Source: JBAXBF01 sp034429745 (GTDB taxonomy: Bacteria > Chloroflexota > Anaerolineae > Anaerolineales > DRKV01). From it: a stretch of 16,503 nucleotides of DNA. A program made the translations under genes and the position numbers. Position 1 is the stretch's first letter; every line of letters begins with the position of its first letter. Shown here one piece after another: positions 1-7,333 of the stretch. The stretch is from positions 1 to 16,503 of the forward strand of contig DAOUFY010000033.1 of the NCBI GenBank assembly GCA_034429745.1. Direction: 5' to 3'. The notes under the pieces are model-generated. The model had not been told where the DNA came from and did not search any database. It saw nothing but the letters and a program-made list of their open reading frames with translations.

Positions 1-1115
1 TGATGAATATCAATGTGAGTGCCCAAAATACGCAAAGGCTCTCCAGCCTCATTGCGTTCAGCTACGTGTCCATGCACGTACACCCATTGATATTCACCGT
101 CCTTGCGACAGATACGCGCTTCAAAGGAGAAGTCGTCGCATCCCGGCTGAAAGACAGTGTTGATGATTTGTTCAGTATATTGGCGATCTTGCGGATGGAT
201 TATGGAAAATAAAAACGTTGTGGTAGAAGGGATATTGTTAGGTTCATAACCTAACATAGTGTACCAGGTTGGTGTTAGGTAAACTTTGTAATTTGTTACA
301 TCCCAATCAAAAATACCGTGACTGGCGCTGTCAAGGGCTTGCATAATTCGCTGTTCATTTTCTATGAGTGCTTTTTCCACGCGTTGGCGTAGTTGGATCT
401 CTTGTAGCAAGCGTTTATTATAGTGGCGCAAGCTTTGAATTACCAACAGGTAAAGGATTATAATGAATAACCCGATAATGACTGACCAAAATGCAGCGCG
501 CTGGAACAAGGCTTGGGTTTGCAGCCTGGATTGGCGCAGGTAAATTCCACTTCCTAAGAAGCACTCAACTTCTGGCAAGCCAATCACATAGGAGATTTTT
601 TCCTCTTCTTCTTTTGAATAAGGAGACGGATAATAGTAATAATAAAAATCTCCTTGCGGAGATCGTTGAGCTACTTGAATAATTTCTCGGACAATATATT
701 TGCCGCGCGCATCCTTCAGGTTCCATTGATTGACATTTTCGCGTTCAGGGATAAAAGGCTGCACCAGCAAAGTGCCGTCATATTTACCTAAAAATACGTA
801 GTTATCCCCAAATTCATCTTGATATATCATCGAACGCAGCCGTTCGCTTATTTGCTGAATAGCTTCCTCTTGGGATATTTCTCCATTTACTTTGCGAGCG
901 ATTATATTTTTTATGCTGTTGTGCGCAAAGATGGAGATGGTCTTTATAGTGCGCAGCCTTTGAGTTTCAATATTCTTATCAATTTCTTTTGACCACACAT
1001 AGAGCAAAGCAGGAATGATAAACAGCAATAATAACGAGCTCAATGTGATGAAAATCATTGAGCGACGCGAGGTAAAAACCAATTTATCAGAGAAAGAATT
1101 AAAGATATTTCTCAT
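1..1115 (-). CDS. Membrane-anchored Cache-PAS signalling protein (3' end cut by window edge)
   Basis: The minus-strand frame is open from an ATG at 1115 to the window edge, about 371 codons with no stop. The translated N-terminus (MRNIFNSFSDKLVF) leads into a transmembrane segment at about residues 20-41. An extracytoplasmic domain at about 45-200 follows; the stretch DNYVFLGKYDGTLLVQPF and the later GSGIYL are typical of single Cache (sCache_2) domains that bind small ligands. A second transmembrane segment lies at about 207-226, then a short coiled coil, then a PAS domain of the PAS_3 type from about 255 with WYTMLGYEPN, the IHPQDR motif and CRKDGEYQWV. The output domain (histidine kinase, GGDEF or other) lies outside the window and cannot be named. 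No good Shine-Dalgarno is visible, but a promoter sits just upstream. The upstream ATG near 1138 is out of frame, so 1115 is the preferred start. Confidence 0.88.
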   Translation of the reverse strand, partial: MRNIFNSFSDKLVFTSRRSMIFITLSSLLLLFIIPALLYVWSKEIDKNIETQRLRTIKTISIFAHNSIKNIIARKVNGEISQEEAIQQISERLRSMIYQDEFGDNYVFLGKYDGTLLVQPFIPERENVNQWNLKDARGKYIVREIIQVAQRSPQGDFYYYYYPSPYSKEEEEKISYVIGLPEVECFLGSGIYLRQSRLQTQALFQRAAFWSVIIGLFIIILYLLVIQSLRHYNKRLLQEIQLRQRVEKALIENEQRIMQALDSASHGIFDWDVTNYKVYLTPTWYTMLGYEPNNIPSTTTFLFSIIHPQDRQYTEQIINTVFQPGCDDFSFEARICRKDGEYQWVYVHGHVAERNEAGEPLRILGTHIDIH

Positions 1116-1139
1116 ATTGTGGTTTTTAAACTTAACATA

Positions 1140-1168
1140 ATTCTATCAGAAATAGAGAGAATTTGTAA
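1140..1168 (-). promoter_or_regulatory. Sigma-70-type promoter with extended -10 for the Cache-PAS sensor
   Basis: On the minus strand TTACAA (1168-1163) is separated by 17 bases from TAGAAT (1145-1140). The -10 is preceded by TGA, giving an extended -10 (TGATAGAAT), which can offset the poor -35. Transcription would begin near 1133, about 18 bases before the ATG at 1115. The sensor therefore probably has its own promoter, separate from the terminated upstream nifJ unit. Confidence 0.55.
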
Positions 1169-1216
1169 GATAATTGCGGCTGAGGGTCTGATGATTAACT
1201 TGATGAATCTGAGAGA

Positions 1217-1247
1217 CAAAAAAAGCCCCATCAGGTTTTGATGGGGC
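1217..1247 (-). terminator. Rho-independent terminator of the nifJ-DHOD-like unit
   Basis: GCCCCATCA (1225-1233) and TGATGGGGC (1239-1247) form a perfect 9-bp stem with a 5-base loop. Read on the minus strand the hairpin is followed at once by seven T residues (the A run at 1218-1224). It lies 25 bases after the stop of the DHOD-like gene and faces the correct way. It should insulate the downstream sensor gene. Confidence 0.9.
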
Positions 1248-1271
1248 GAAGTAAATGAAAAGATTATGGTT

Positions 1272-2270
1272 TTAACGTAAGGTGTAGGAATTAAGGACTT
1301 TGATGTAATTCACGCGTTCAAAGGCAGCTGGTTCGGCGACGTTCTTCTGGCTCATGCTGCCGCGCATTTGTTCAATGGATTCATAATTGTGCTCTTCCAT
1401 CCAGACTTTTAGATCGTTAAGGATGGTGCTGATCACTTCAGGACCTGAGCGAAGAATGGCGGAGGCAAGCATGGCTACGTTGGCGCCAGCCATCATAGCT
1501 TTGAGGACGTCTTGGGCGGTGTGAACACCAGTTGTAAGTGCCAAATCGGCATGCACTTGCCCGTAGAGAATGGCGATCCAATGCAACGGCAGACGCAATT
1601 CATGCGAGGTGCTGAGCGTAAGTGTGGGCTGCACTTCAAGCAATTCTAGATCAAAGTCGGGTTGGTAGAAGCGGTTGAACAGCACTAAACCATTGGCACC
1701 AGCCTGAACCAAACTACGAGCAACATTCGGTAAAGCCGTAAAGAAGGGGCTTAGCTTGACAGCAATGGGTAGGCGAACTTTCGCGCGAATGTCTTTGATA
1801 AGTTTGACGTAATTTTGCTCTATTTTATCTGCAGTCAATTCAGGGTCGGTAGGCAGGTAATAGAGATTAAGCTCAAGAGCATCTGCGCCGGCTTGTTCGA
1901 TTTTGTGGGCATATTCTACCCAACCGCCGCTGGAAACCCCATTTAAGCTGCCGATTACAGGGACACTTAAAGCTTGCTTGAGGGCGTGAATTCGTTCTAA
2001 GTAAGTTTCTGGTCCAATACTGTAGCGACCGACATCAGGAAAGTAGGACAGGGCTTCCGCAAAGCTATCGTTGTTTTTACTGAGGTAGTAATCCAACTCT
2101 AAGCTAGTGCGGATGATCTGCTCTTCAAACAATGAAGGTGCAACAATAGCTGCAATGCCGGCATCTTCCAGCCTTTTTGCTGTCTCTGGTTTTTCTGTAA
2201 AGGGTGAGGAAGAGGCTATCAGTGGGTTTTTTAGTTTTAATCCTAAATAGGTTGTGTTTAAATTTGTCAT
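1272..2270 (-). CDS. Dihydroorotate dehydrogenase-like FMN protein, PyrD/PreA type
   Basis: This 332-residue protein resembles the class 1 dihydroorotate dehydrogenase / PreA TIM-barrel family. Visible features are the N-terminal LKNPLIASSSPFT (residues 13-25), VPVIGSLNG (103-111), LELNLYYLPTD (132-142) where the class has its Asn-rich FMN/substrate loop, IAVKLSPF with Lys172 (169-176), and the phosphate-binding end VHTAQDVLKAMMAGANVAML (249-268). No cysteine was seen in the whole protein, so it can carry neither the class 1 catalytic Cys nor a PreA-type iron-sulfur cluster. It lies 26 bases after nifJ with its own Shine-Dalgarno (GAGGTC six bases before the ATG). The pairing suggests an accessory oxidoreductase linked to pyruvate/ferredoxin metabolism rather than the pyrimidine enzyme. 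That role is inference; this subfamily is usually annotated only as DHOD-like. Confidence 0.88.
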   Translation of the reverse strand: MTNLNTTYLGLKLKNPLIASSSPFTEKPETAKRLEDAGIAAIVAPSLFEEQIIRTSLELDYYLSKNNDSFAEALSYFPDVGRYSIGPETYLERIHALKQALSVPVIGSLNGVSSGGWVEYAHKIEQAGADALELNLYYLPTDPELTADKIEQNYVKLIKDIRAKVRLPIAVKLSPFFTALPNVARSLVQAGANGLVLFNRFYQPDFDLELLEVQPTLTLSTSHELRLPLHWIAILYGQVHADLALTTGVHTAQDVLKAMMAGANVAMLASAILRSGPEVISTILNDLKVWMEEHNYESIEQMRGSMSQKNVAEPAAFERVNYIKVLNSYTLR

Positions 2271-2296
2271 ATTGACCTCGATTGCTTGTTTGACGG

Positions 2297-5200
2297 CTAT
2301 TTTTCAAAAACCATGCCTGCCATTTGACTGTATAGCTGCCAGCGGTTGTTGACATTTTCTTGAGACTTTTTAATGAGCATTTCTGAGCGCGCCTCGTTGC
2401 TTTGCAGCAGCATGCGGTAGCGAGTTTCTTCATACACGTATTTATCTACTGGCAGTGAAGGTGGTTTAGAATCCAACTGCAGGGGGTTTTTGCCTTCTGC
2501 TGCTAAATCGGGGTTGTAGCGGAAGAGAGGCCATAAGCCGGATTCAACTGCCATAGCTTGATGTTCGAGCCCTTTAATAAGATCATATCCATGAGCGATG
2601 CAGTGGCTGTTGGCAATGATGAGGGAAGGTCCGTCAAACGCATCGGCTTCCAGGAAGGCTTTGAGGGTTTGAACATCACTGTAGCCCATGGCGACGCGAG
2701 CTACATAAACGTAACCGTAAGACATGGCAATTAAGCCGAGATCTTTTTTCGGCAAAGGCTTGCCATTGGCGGCAAATTTAGCCACGGCTCCTAAGGGGGT
2801 TGCTTTGGAGGCTTGACCACCAGTGTTGGAATAGACTTCTGTATCCAGCACTAATACATTGACGTTATAGCCGGAAGCTAAAACATGGTCTAAGCCGCCA
2901 TAACCGATATCATAAGCCCAACCATCCCCACCAACAATCCAGATGCTTCTTTTCACCAAATTATCTGCCACAGCCAACAAATTCTTTGCTTTTGGATCAT
3001 CAACGTTGCTAAGTTTTTGCTTTAGCAAGGCTACTCGTTCGCGCTGTTCTTGGATGCCTTTTTCGGTGCTTTGATCGGCGTTCAATAAGGCATCAACGAG
3101 TTCATCGCCTAAATAGTTAGCTAATTGTGGCAAGAGCTCGCGAGCAAATTGAGTTTGCTTATCAATGGTGAGGCGCATGCCTAATCCAAACTCAGCATTG
3201 TCTTCAAAGAGAGAATTAGACCATGCTGGACCGCGTCCTTCGTGGTTGACGCAGTAGGGTGTAGTGGGCAGGTTGCCACCGTAAATGGAAGAGCACCCAG
3301 TGGCATTGGCGATAATGGCTCGGTCGCCGTAGAGCTGAGTAAGAAGCTTAATATAGGGCGTCTCACCACAGCCGGCACATGCGCCAGAGAACTCAAATAA
3401 GGGCTGCAACAGTTGTGAGTCTTTAATGGTGTTGATTTTGAGCAAGGAACGATCAGCTTCGGGCAAGGTAAGGAAGAACTCCCAGTTTGCTTTTTCTCGT
3501 TCGCGTATAGGAGGCTGAGGCTCCATATTAATGGCTTTGCGTCCGGCAACAGATTTGTTCTTTGCTGGGCAAGCTTCTACGCAAAGAGCACAACCGGTGC
3601 AGTCTTCAGGCGAGACGCAGATCGTGTATTTTGTGCCGGGAAACTGCTTGAAGGTTGAGTCTTTATACAGGAATGAAGACGGTGCATCTTTCAGCAAAGC
3701 GGGATCGAAAACTTTTTGGCGGATAACTGCGTGAGGGCAAACCATGACACATTTGCCGCATTGAATGCAGACAGCTGGATCCCAAACGGGAATTTCCAAA
3801 GCGATATTGCGTTTTTCCCACTGTGTGGTAGCAGTTGGGTAAGTACCATCTACTGGGAAGGCGCTGACTGGCAAAGAATCTCCTTCACCGATGATAATTT
3901 TACCCAGCACGTCGCGGACAAATTTTGGAGCTTCTTCAGGTACGGCAGGTCTGCGCTTAATCTTACTATTGATGGGACCAGGTTTAACTTCATGAAGATG
4001 TTCGAGTGTTTTATCCACTGCTTCAAAGTTACGCTGAACCACTGCTTCGCCGCGTTTGCCGTAGGTCTTCTTAATGGCATTTTTAATGGCTTGGATAGCT
4101 TCTTCACGCGGTAAGATACCACTGATGGCAAAGAAGCAGGTTTGCATGATGGTATTGATGCGCTGACCCATGCCGGTTTCTTTGGCTACTTCATAAGCAT
4201 CTATTGTGTAAAATTTCAGTTTCTTTTCGACGATATCTTTTTGCACTTCGATGGGCAGGTGTTCCCAGACTTCGTCGGCGCTGTAAATACTGTTAAGCAA
4301 GAAAACTGCGCCGGGTTTGGCATTTTTAAGCAGGTCAAGACGCTCTAGGAAAGTAAATTGGTGGCAGGCAACAAAGCTGGCTTCATTGACCAAGTAGGAA
4401 GCGATAATGGGTTTAGGTCCAAAGCGCAGGTGAGAGGTGGTCAAGGTGCCGGATTTCTTAGAGTCATAAACGAAGTAACCTTGAGCATAGTTATTGGTCT
4501 CTTCACCGATGATTTTGATTGAGTTCTTGTTGGCGCCAACTGTTCCGTCAGAACCAAGTCCATAGAAGAGGCACTGGACGACGCTCTCATCTAAGATGGA
4601 GAAATAGGGGTCGTAATCAAGGCTGGTGTGGGAAACATCATCCTCAATGCCAATAGTGAAGTGATTCTTTGGTTGCGGCTTTTTCATTTCATCGAAGATG
4701 CCTTTTACCATGCCGGGGGTAAATTCTTTAGAAGAAAGCCCGTAGCGACCACCAATGATCAGCGGCATTTGCTTGAAAGGTGCACTTTGGTTAGATAAGC
4801 CTTCCGCGACTGCTGAGACAACGTCTTGATACATAGGTTCGCCAACGGCGCCCGGTTCTTTGGTGCGATCTAGCACGGCAATAACTTTGGTAGTGGAGGG
4901 AAGAACGCTGAGGAAGTCTTTGACAGAGAAGGGGCGGTATAGACGAACAAGCACAACGCCAACTTTCTCACCGCGTTGAGTAAGGAATTTGGCAGTTTCG
5001 GCTGCGGTTTGGGCACCGGAGCCCATGCAAACGATGATGCGTTCGGCATCGGGAGCGCCGGCATAATCAAAGAGATGATACTGTCGCCCAACAAGCTTGG
5101 CAAACTTATCCATAGCTTTTTGAACAATTGCTGGACAAGCTGCATAGAAGGGATTTATGGTCTCATGAGATTGGAAGAACACATCCGGGTTTTGAGCGGT

Positions 5201-5851
5201 ACCGCGCAGTACTGGTCGTTCTGGGTTTAAAGCGCGGGCGCGGTGCTGACGTACAAGCTCATCATCAATCATTTGGCGCATGTCATCATCGGTGAGTTCT
5301 TCAACTTTGTTGATTTCATGCGAAAGGCGGAACCCTTCAAAGAAGTGAACAAAAGGCACACGTGCTTCTAATGTGGCAGCTTGGGCGATCAACGCAAAGT
5401 CGTGAACTTCTTGAATGGTTCCTGAAGAAAGCAGTGCAAAGCCGGTTGAACGGGCTGCCATGACGTCTGAGTGATCACCAAAGATCGAAAGAGCATGGGT
5501 AGCAATAGTACGAGCTGCCACATGAAAGACTGTTGAAGTCAGCTCTCCGGCAATCTTGTACATGTTAGGGATCATGAGCAAAAGCCCTTGAGATGAGGTA
5601 AAGGTGGTTGTAAGCGATCCGGCTTGCAATGCACCGTGCACTGCTCCTGCTGCTCCGCCTTCTGACTGCATCTCGATGACTAAAGGCACTGTGCCCCAGA
5701 TATTCTTTTCACCTTTGGCAGATAATTCATCTGATGTTTCACCCATGGGGCTAGAGGGTGTAATTGGGTAAATTGCAATAATTTCATTGGTTTTATGGGC
5801 AACGCGCGCGGCTGCTTCGTTGCCATCTATGGTAATCATTTTCCTTTGCAT
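2297..5851 (-). CDS. nifJ: Pyruvate:ferredoxin (flavodoxin) oxidoreductase, single-chain homodimer type
   Basis: It oxidises pyruvate plus CoA to acetyl-CoA and CO2 in the cytoplasm and passes electrons to ferredoxin or flavodoxin. At 1184 residues it is the normal full length for the fused enzyme. Domain I begins with the substrate-binding AIYPITPSSPMGE (26-38). The two-cluster ferredoxin insert has Cys695, 698, 701, 705 and Cys745, 751, 754, 757, 761. The TPP domain contains GDGWAYDIGYGG (975-986) and the SNTGGQASKATP stretch (1008-1019). The proximal cluster ligands are Cys825, 828, 853 and 1084; their spacings (3, 28 and 259) equal those I recall for the Desulfovibrio africanus enzyme (812, 815, 840, 1071). 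The start at 5851 is supported by AAAGGGAG about six bases upstream; the internal ATG four codons later has a weaker site. The gene is first in a two-gene unit with the DHOD-like gene. No truncation or frameshift is seen. Confidence 0.98.
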   Translation of the reverse strand: MQRKMITIDGNEAAARVAHKTNEIIAIYPITPSSPMGETSDELSAKGEKNIWGTVPLVIEMQSEGGAAGAVHGALQAGSLTTTFTSSQGLLLMIPNMYKIAGELTSTVFHVAARTIATHALSIFGDHSDVMAARSTGFALLSSGTIQEVHDFALIAQAATLEARVPFVHFFEGFRLSHEINKVEELTDDDMRQMIDDELVRQHRARALNPERPVLRGTAQNPDVFFQSHETINPFYAACPAIVQKAMDKFAKLVGRQYHLFDYAGAPDAERIIVCMGSGAQTAAETAKFLTQRGEKVGVVLVRLYRPFSVKDFLSVLPSTTKVIAVLDRTKEPGAVGEPMYQDVVSAVAEGLSNQSAPFKQMPLIIGGRYGLSSKEFTPGMVKGIFDEMKKPQPKNHFTIGIEDDVSHTSLDYDPYFSILDESVVQCLFYGLGSDGTVGANKNSIKIIGEETNNYAQGYFVYDSKKSGTLTTSHLRFGPKPIIASYLVNEASFVACHQFTFLERLDLLKNAKPGAVFLLNSIYSADEVWEHLPIEVQKDIVEKKLKFYTIDAYEVAKETGMGQRINTIMQTCFFAISGILPREEAIQAIKNAIKKTYGKRGEAVVQRNFEAVDKTLEHLHEVKPGPINSKIKRRPAVPEEAPKFVRDVLGKIIIGEGDSLPVSAFPVDGTYPTATTQWEKRNIALEIPVWDPAVCIQCGKCVMVCPHAVIRQKVFDPALLKDAPSSFLYKDSTFKQFPGTKYTICVSPEDCTGCALCVEACPAKNKSVAGRKAINMEPQPPIREREKANWEFFLTLPEADRSLLKINTIKDSQLLQPLFEFSGACAGCGETPYIKLLTQLYGDRAIIANATGCSSIYGGNLPTTPYCVNHEGRGPAWSNSLFEDNAEFGLGMRLTIDKQTQFARELLPQLANYLGDELVDALLNADQSTEKGIQEQRERVALLKQKLSNVDDPKAKNLLAVADNLVKRSIWIVGGDGWAYDIGYGGLDHVLASGYNVNVLVLDTEVYSNTGGQASKATPLGAVAKFAANGKPLPKKDLGLIAMSYGYVYVARVAMGYSDVQTLKAFLEADAFDGPSLIIANSHCIAHGYDLIKGLEHQAMAVESGLWPLFRYNPDLAAEGKNPLQLDSKPPSLPVDKYVYEETRYRMLLQSNEARSEMLIKKSQENVNNRWQLYSQMAGMVFEK

Positions 5852-5882
5852 AATACGCTCCCTTTTTAGATAGTATTAAAAT

Positions 5883-5914
5883 ACTTCAGTAATGAAGTTA
5901 TATAGTTTACTGAA
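5883..5914. repeat. Overlapping inverted repeats in the nifJ leader (operator or RNA switch candidate)
   Basis: ACTTCA (5883-5888) and TGAAGT (5893-5898) form a 6-bp hairpin with a 4-base loop. TTCAGTAA (5885-5892) is also an exact inverted copy of TTACTGAA (5907-5914), spaced by 14 bases. The two pairings share bases and cannot form together. Both lie downstream of the predicted nifJ -10 (5924-5929), within the first ~35 bases of the transcript, and before the Shine-Dalgarno. It could be a two-half-site operator or a small leader structure. I do not recognise a named regulator site; it is not a Rex or FNR consensus. Confidence 0.45.
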
Positions 5915-5923
5915 ACAGAGTTA

Positions 5924-5951
5924 AGTATAAACCATTTTTCCCTGAAGGCAA
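5924..5951 (-). promoter_or_regulatory. Predicted nifJ promoter
   Basis: On the minus strand TTGCCT (5951-5946, 4 of 6 to consensus) and TATACT (5929-5924, 5 of 6) are separated by 16 bases. A start near 5917 gives a leader of about 65 bases before the nifJ ATG, containing the overlapping inverted repeats. The spacing is slightly short, so activity may depend on regulation. Confidence 0.5.
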
Positions 5952-6023
5952 GTTAAATGAATAAAATGAATGAACCTTTCATAAAAAGAAAAAGAATTTT
6001 TAATGAAATTTCTTCTCCCTTTA

Positions 6024-6052
6024 TAGACAGGTAAGTCATTGTTGGCTATACT
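6024..6052 (+). promoter_or_regulatory. Strong sigma-70-type promoter for the Trp-rich exported protein
   Basis: TAGACA (6024-6029, 5 of 6) is followed after exactly 17 bases by TATACT (6047-6052, 5 of 6). This is the best promoter in the window by consensus. It diverges from the nifJ promoter, about 100 bases between hexamers. It probably drives the gene at 6103 and, because no terminator is seen before 9374, possibly the Yip1-ABC-permease genes as well. Confidence 0.65.
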
Positions 6053-6102
6053 AAAGTAGGGTGATGTTAAAAGATGAGAGGCTGATGAAAGGAGAACAAG
6101 AT

Positions 6103-6546
6103 ATGAGAAAAGAAAGTTTGCTTATTGTGGTTGTTGGTGCTGTGCTGCTCGTGATTGTTGCCGTAGTGGTTGTGCCGGCTTCTGCAAGCGGTCAACAAGT
6201 ATGGTGGAATGATACCGTAAATATTTTTGCTACAGCACAGTTGGAGCCTTACCGCGATTCGTATTGGGCGGCAATGCTAAGGCCGGGCTATTTAAAGTGC
6301 GAAAGCGCCTCGCTTACTATTGGGAATGATGTATATATCGGCAGCGTTGTTAATAGCTGGTGGTTTTTGCGACGGTGCTGGATTACCTTTACGAATATTC
6401 CAGCTAATAACTATGGAACGATTACCATCAACTACATAGCCAATGGCAGCCGAGTTTATCAGCGACAGGTGTATATTGGCAAGACATGGTTAAGTTTCTG
6501 GCGCATTCCCAAGTTGTATTTACCGTGGTCTCCCTTGGATCAATAA
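6103..6546 (+). CDS. Small Trp-rich exported protein of unknown function
   Basis: I do not recognise this family. From the ATG at 6103 the product has 147 residues. The reading frame is open from 6061 (GTG), but GGAG at 6091-6094, eight bases before 6103, sets the later start and gives a proper leader: MRKE, then a long hydrophobic stretch (residues 6-24), then PASASGQQ. That fits a Sec signal peptide with cleavage after an Ala near 26-28, or an uncleaved anchor. The remaining ~118 residues are rich in aromatics, with nine Trp (34, 35, 55, 86, 87, 93, 129, 133, 142), many Tyr, and two Cys (66 and 92) that could form a disulfide. Alternating hydrophobic runs such as GTITINYIA suggest a beta-sandwich. 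Its own strong promoter lies upstream. The Yip1 gene starts 55 bases downstream. The role could be envelope-associated, but nothing in the sequence fixes it. Confidence 0.75.
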   Translation: MRKESLLIVVVGAVLLVIVAVVVVPASASGQQVWWNDTVNIFATAQLEPYRDSYWAAMLRPGYLKCESASLTIGNDVYIGSVVNSWWFLRRCWITFTNIPANNYGTITINYIANGSRVYQRQVYIGKTWLSFWRIPKLYLPWSPLDQ

Positions 6547-6601
6547 ACAAAACAGCAACCACAGGCACAGAGGACGGATTGTATAAAAGAGGGAATTATT
6601 C

Positions 6602-7333
6602 ATGATGATTTTTGCAGAGCAAGGAAAAAACCTTCTGGAAATATTGATTCGTCCTCGACATTTTTTTAAAAATTTAGGCAGTCTAGAAAAGCAAAACTGG
6701 CTTTTCCCTTTGCTAGTGGTTACATTGGCTGCTGTATATGCTATGGCTGCTACGGCAGTTGCTAGGTATGCTTCATTAGGAGAAATACCTTACCCCGAAG
6801 GATTTCAATATTACTTGCCTGAGGAACAGGAAAGATACCGCTTGGCGATTTCCATTGAGCGAGGACCGCTTTTTTTGTTTTTCTTTCCTGCAATTGGCAA
6901 AAGTATAGGCATTTGGACATATTGGCTGCTGATGAGTGCATTTTTAGGTTTTTTAGGTAAGATTGGGCGCAGCAAAATGAGTGGTGTTACGCTGCGCAAT
7001 ATGGTTGGGTGGGCAATGCTACCGTTGGCTTTGCGTTTTCTCTTACAGGGAACAGCAATTTTCATCACGAAGCAGCTTGTATCGCAAAGCGGGTTTTCTT
7101 TTATATTTCAACAGCCGCCTTTATTTTCCCCATATCTTGCTGGGCTTGCTCAAATGGTGGATTTTTATTATCTTTGGCATGTTCTGCTTTTATTGATTGG
7201 CAGTATAATCCTTTGGGGTGTTCCAGCTTGGCGTTCTGTACCGCTTACCTTGCTGGCAGTCTTTTTGTGGCTCAATCTCAGCAGCGGGTGGAGCGCATTG
7301 ATGGCTCAGTTAAATCAGATTATTGGTATATGA
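6602..7333 (+). CDS. Yip1-domain integral membrane protein
   Basis: The 243-residue protein opens with a short cytosolic segment (LLEILIRPRHFFKNL, residues 11-25), the usual start of bacterial Yip1-domain proteins. Hydrophobic spans follow at about 32-54, 88-118 (perhaps two helices), 132-155, 185-207 and 210-230, interrupted by a polar loop at 60-87 (PYPEGFQYYLPEEQERYR). Yip1-family proteins in bacteria have no settled function; genes for them are often placed beside ABC exporters. Start: two adjacent ATGs (6602 and 6605) follow GAGGG at 6589-6593. The stop overlaps the start of the ABC ATPase by four bases (ATGA), which points to translational coupling and a shared role in the membrane, perhaps as an accessory of the transporter. 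That link is inference. Confidence 0.85.
   Translation: MMIFAEQGKNLLEILIRPRHFFKNLGSLEKQNWLFPLLVVTLAAVYAMAATAVARYASLGEIPYPEGFQYYLPEEQERYRLAISIERGPLFLFFFPAIGKSIGIWTYWLLMSAFLGFLGKIGRSKMSGVTLRNMVGWAMLPLALRFLLQGTAIFITKQLVSQSGFSFIFQQPPLFSPYLAGLAQMVDFYYLWHVLLLLIGSIILWGVPAWRSVPLTLLAVFLWLNLSSGWSALMAQLNQIIGI

Noticed and set aside
3..682. Short plus-strand frames at the left end
   Set aside because: They are antisense to the Cache-PAS sensor, whose minus-strand frame is continuous and shows real domains.
3716..4114. 132-codon plus-strand open frame
   Set aside because: It lies wholly antisense inside nifJ, has no Shine-Dalgarno or recognisable domain, and nifJ is intact in the other strand.
6061..6102. 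Longer start (GTG 6061) for the Trp-rich exported protein
   Set aside because: It would add a charged 14-residue N-terminus before the signal peptide. The ATG at 6103 has GGAG at good spacing, and 6061 is only nine bases after the predicted -10.
7009..7329. Upstream extension of the ABC ATPase frame by 107 codons
   Set aside because: It reads the Yip1 gene in another frame and gives a Cys/Phe-rich sequence without homology. The ATPase family begins at the ATG 7330.
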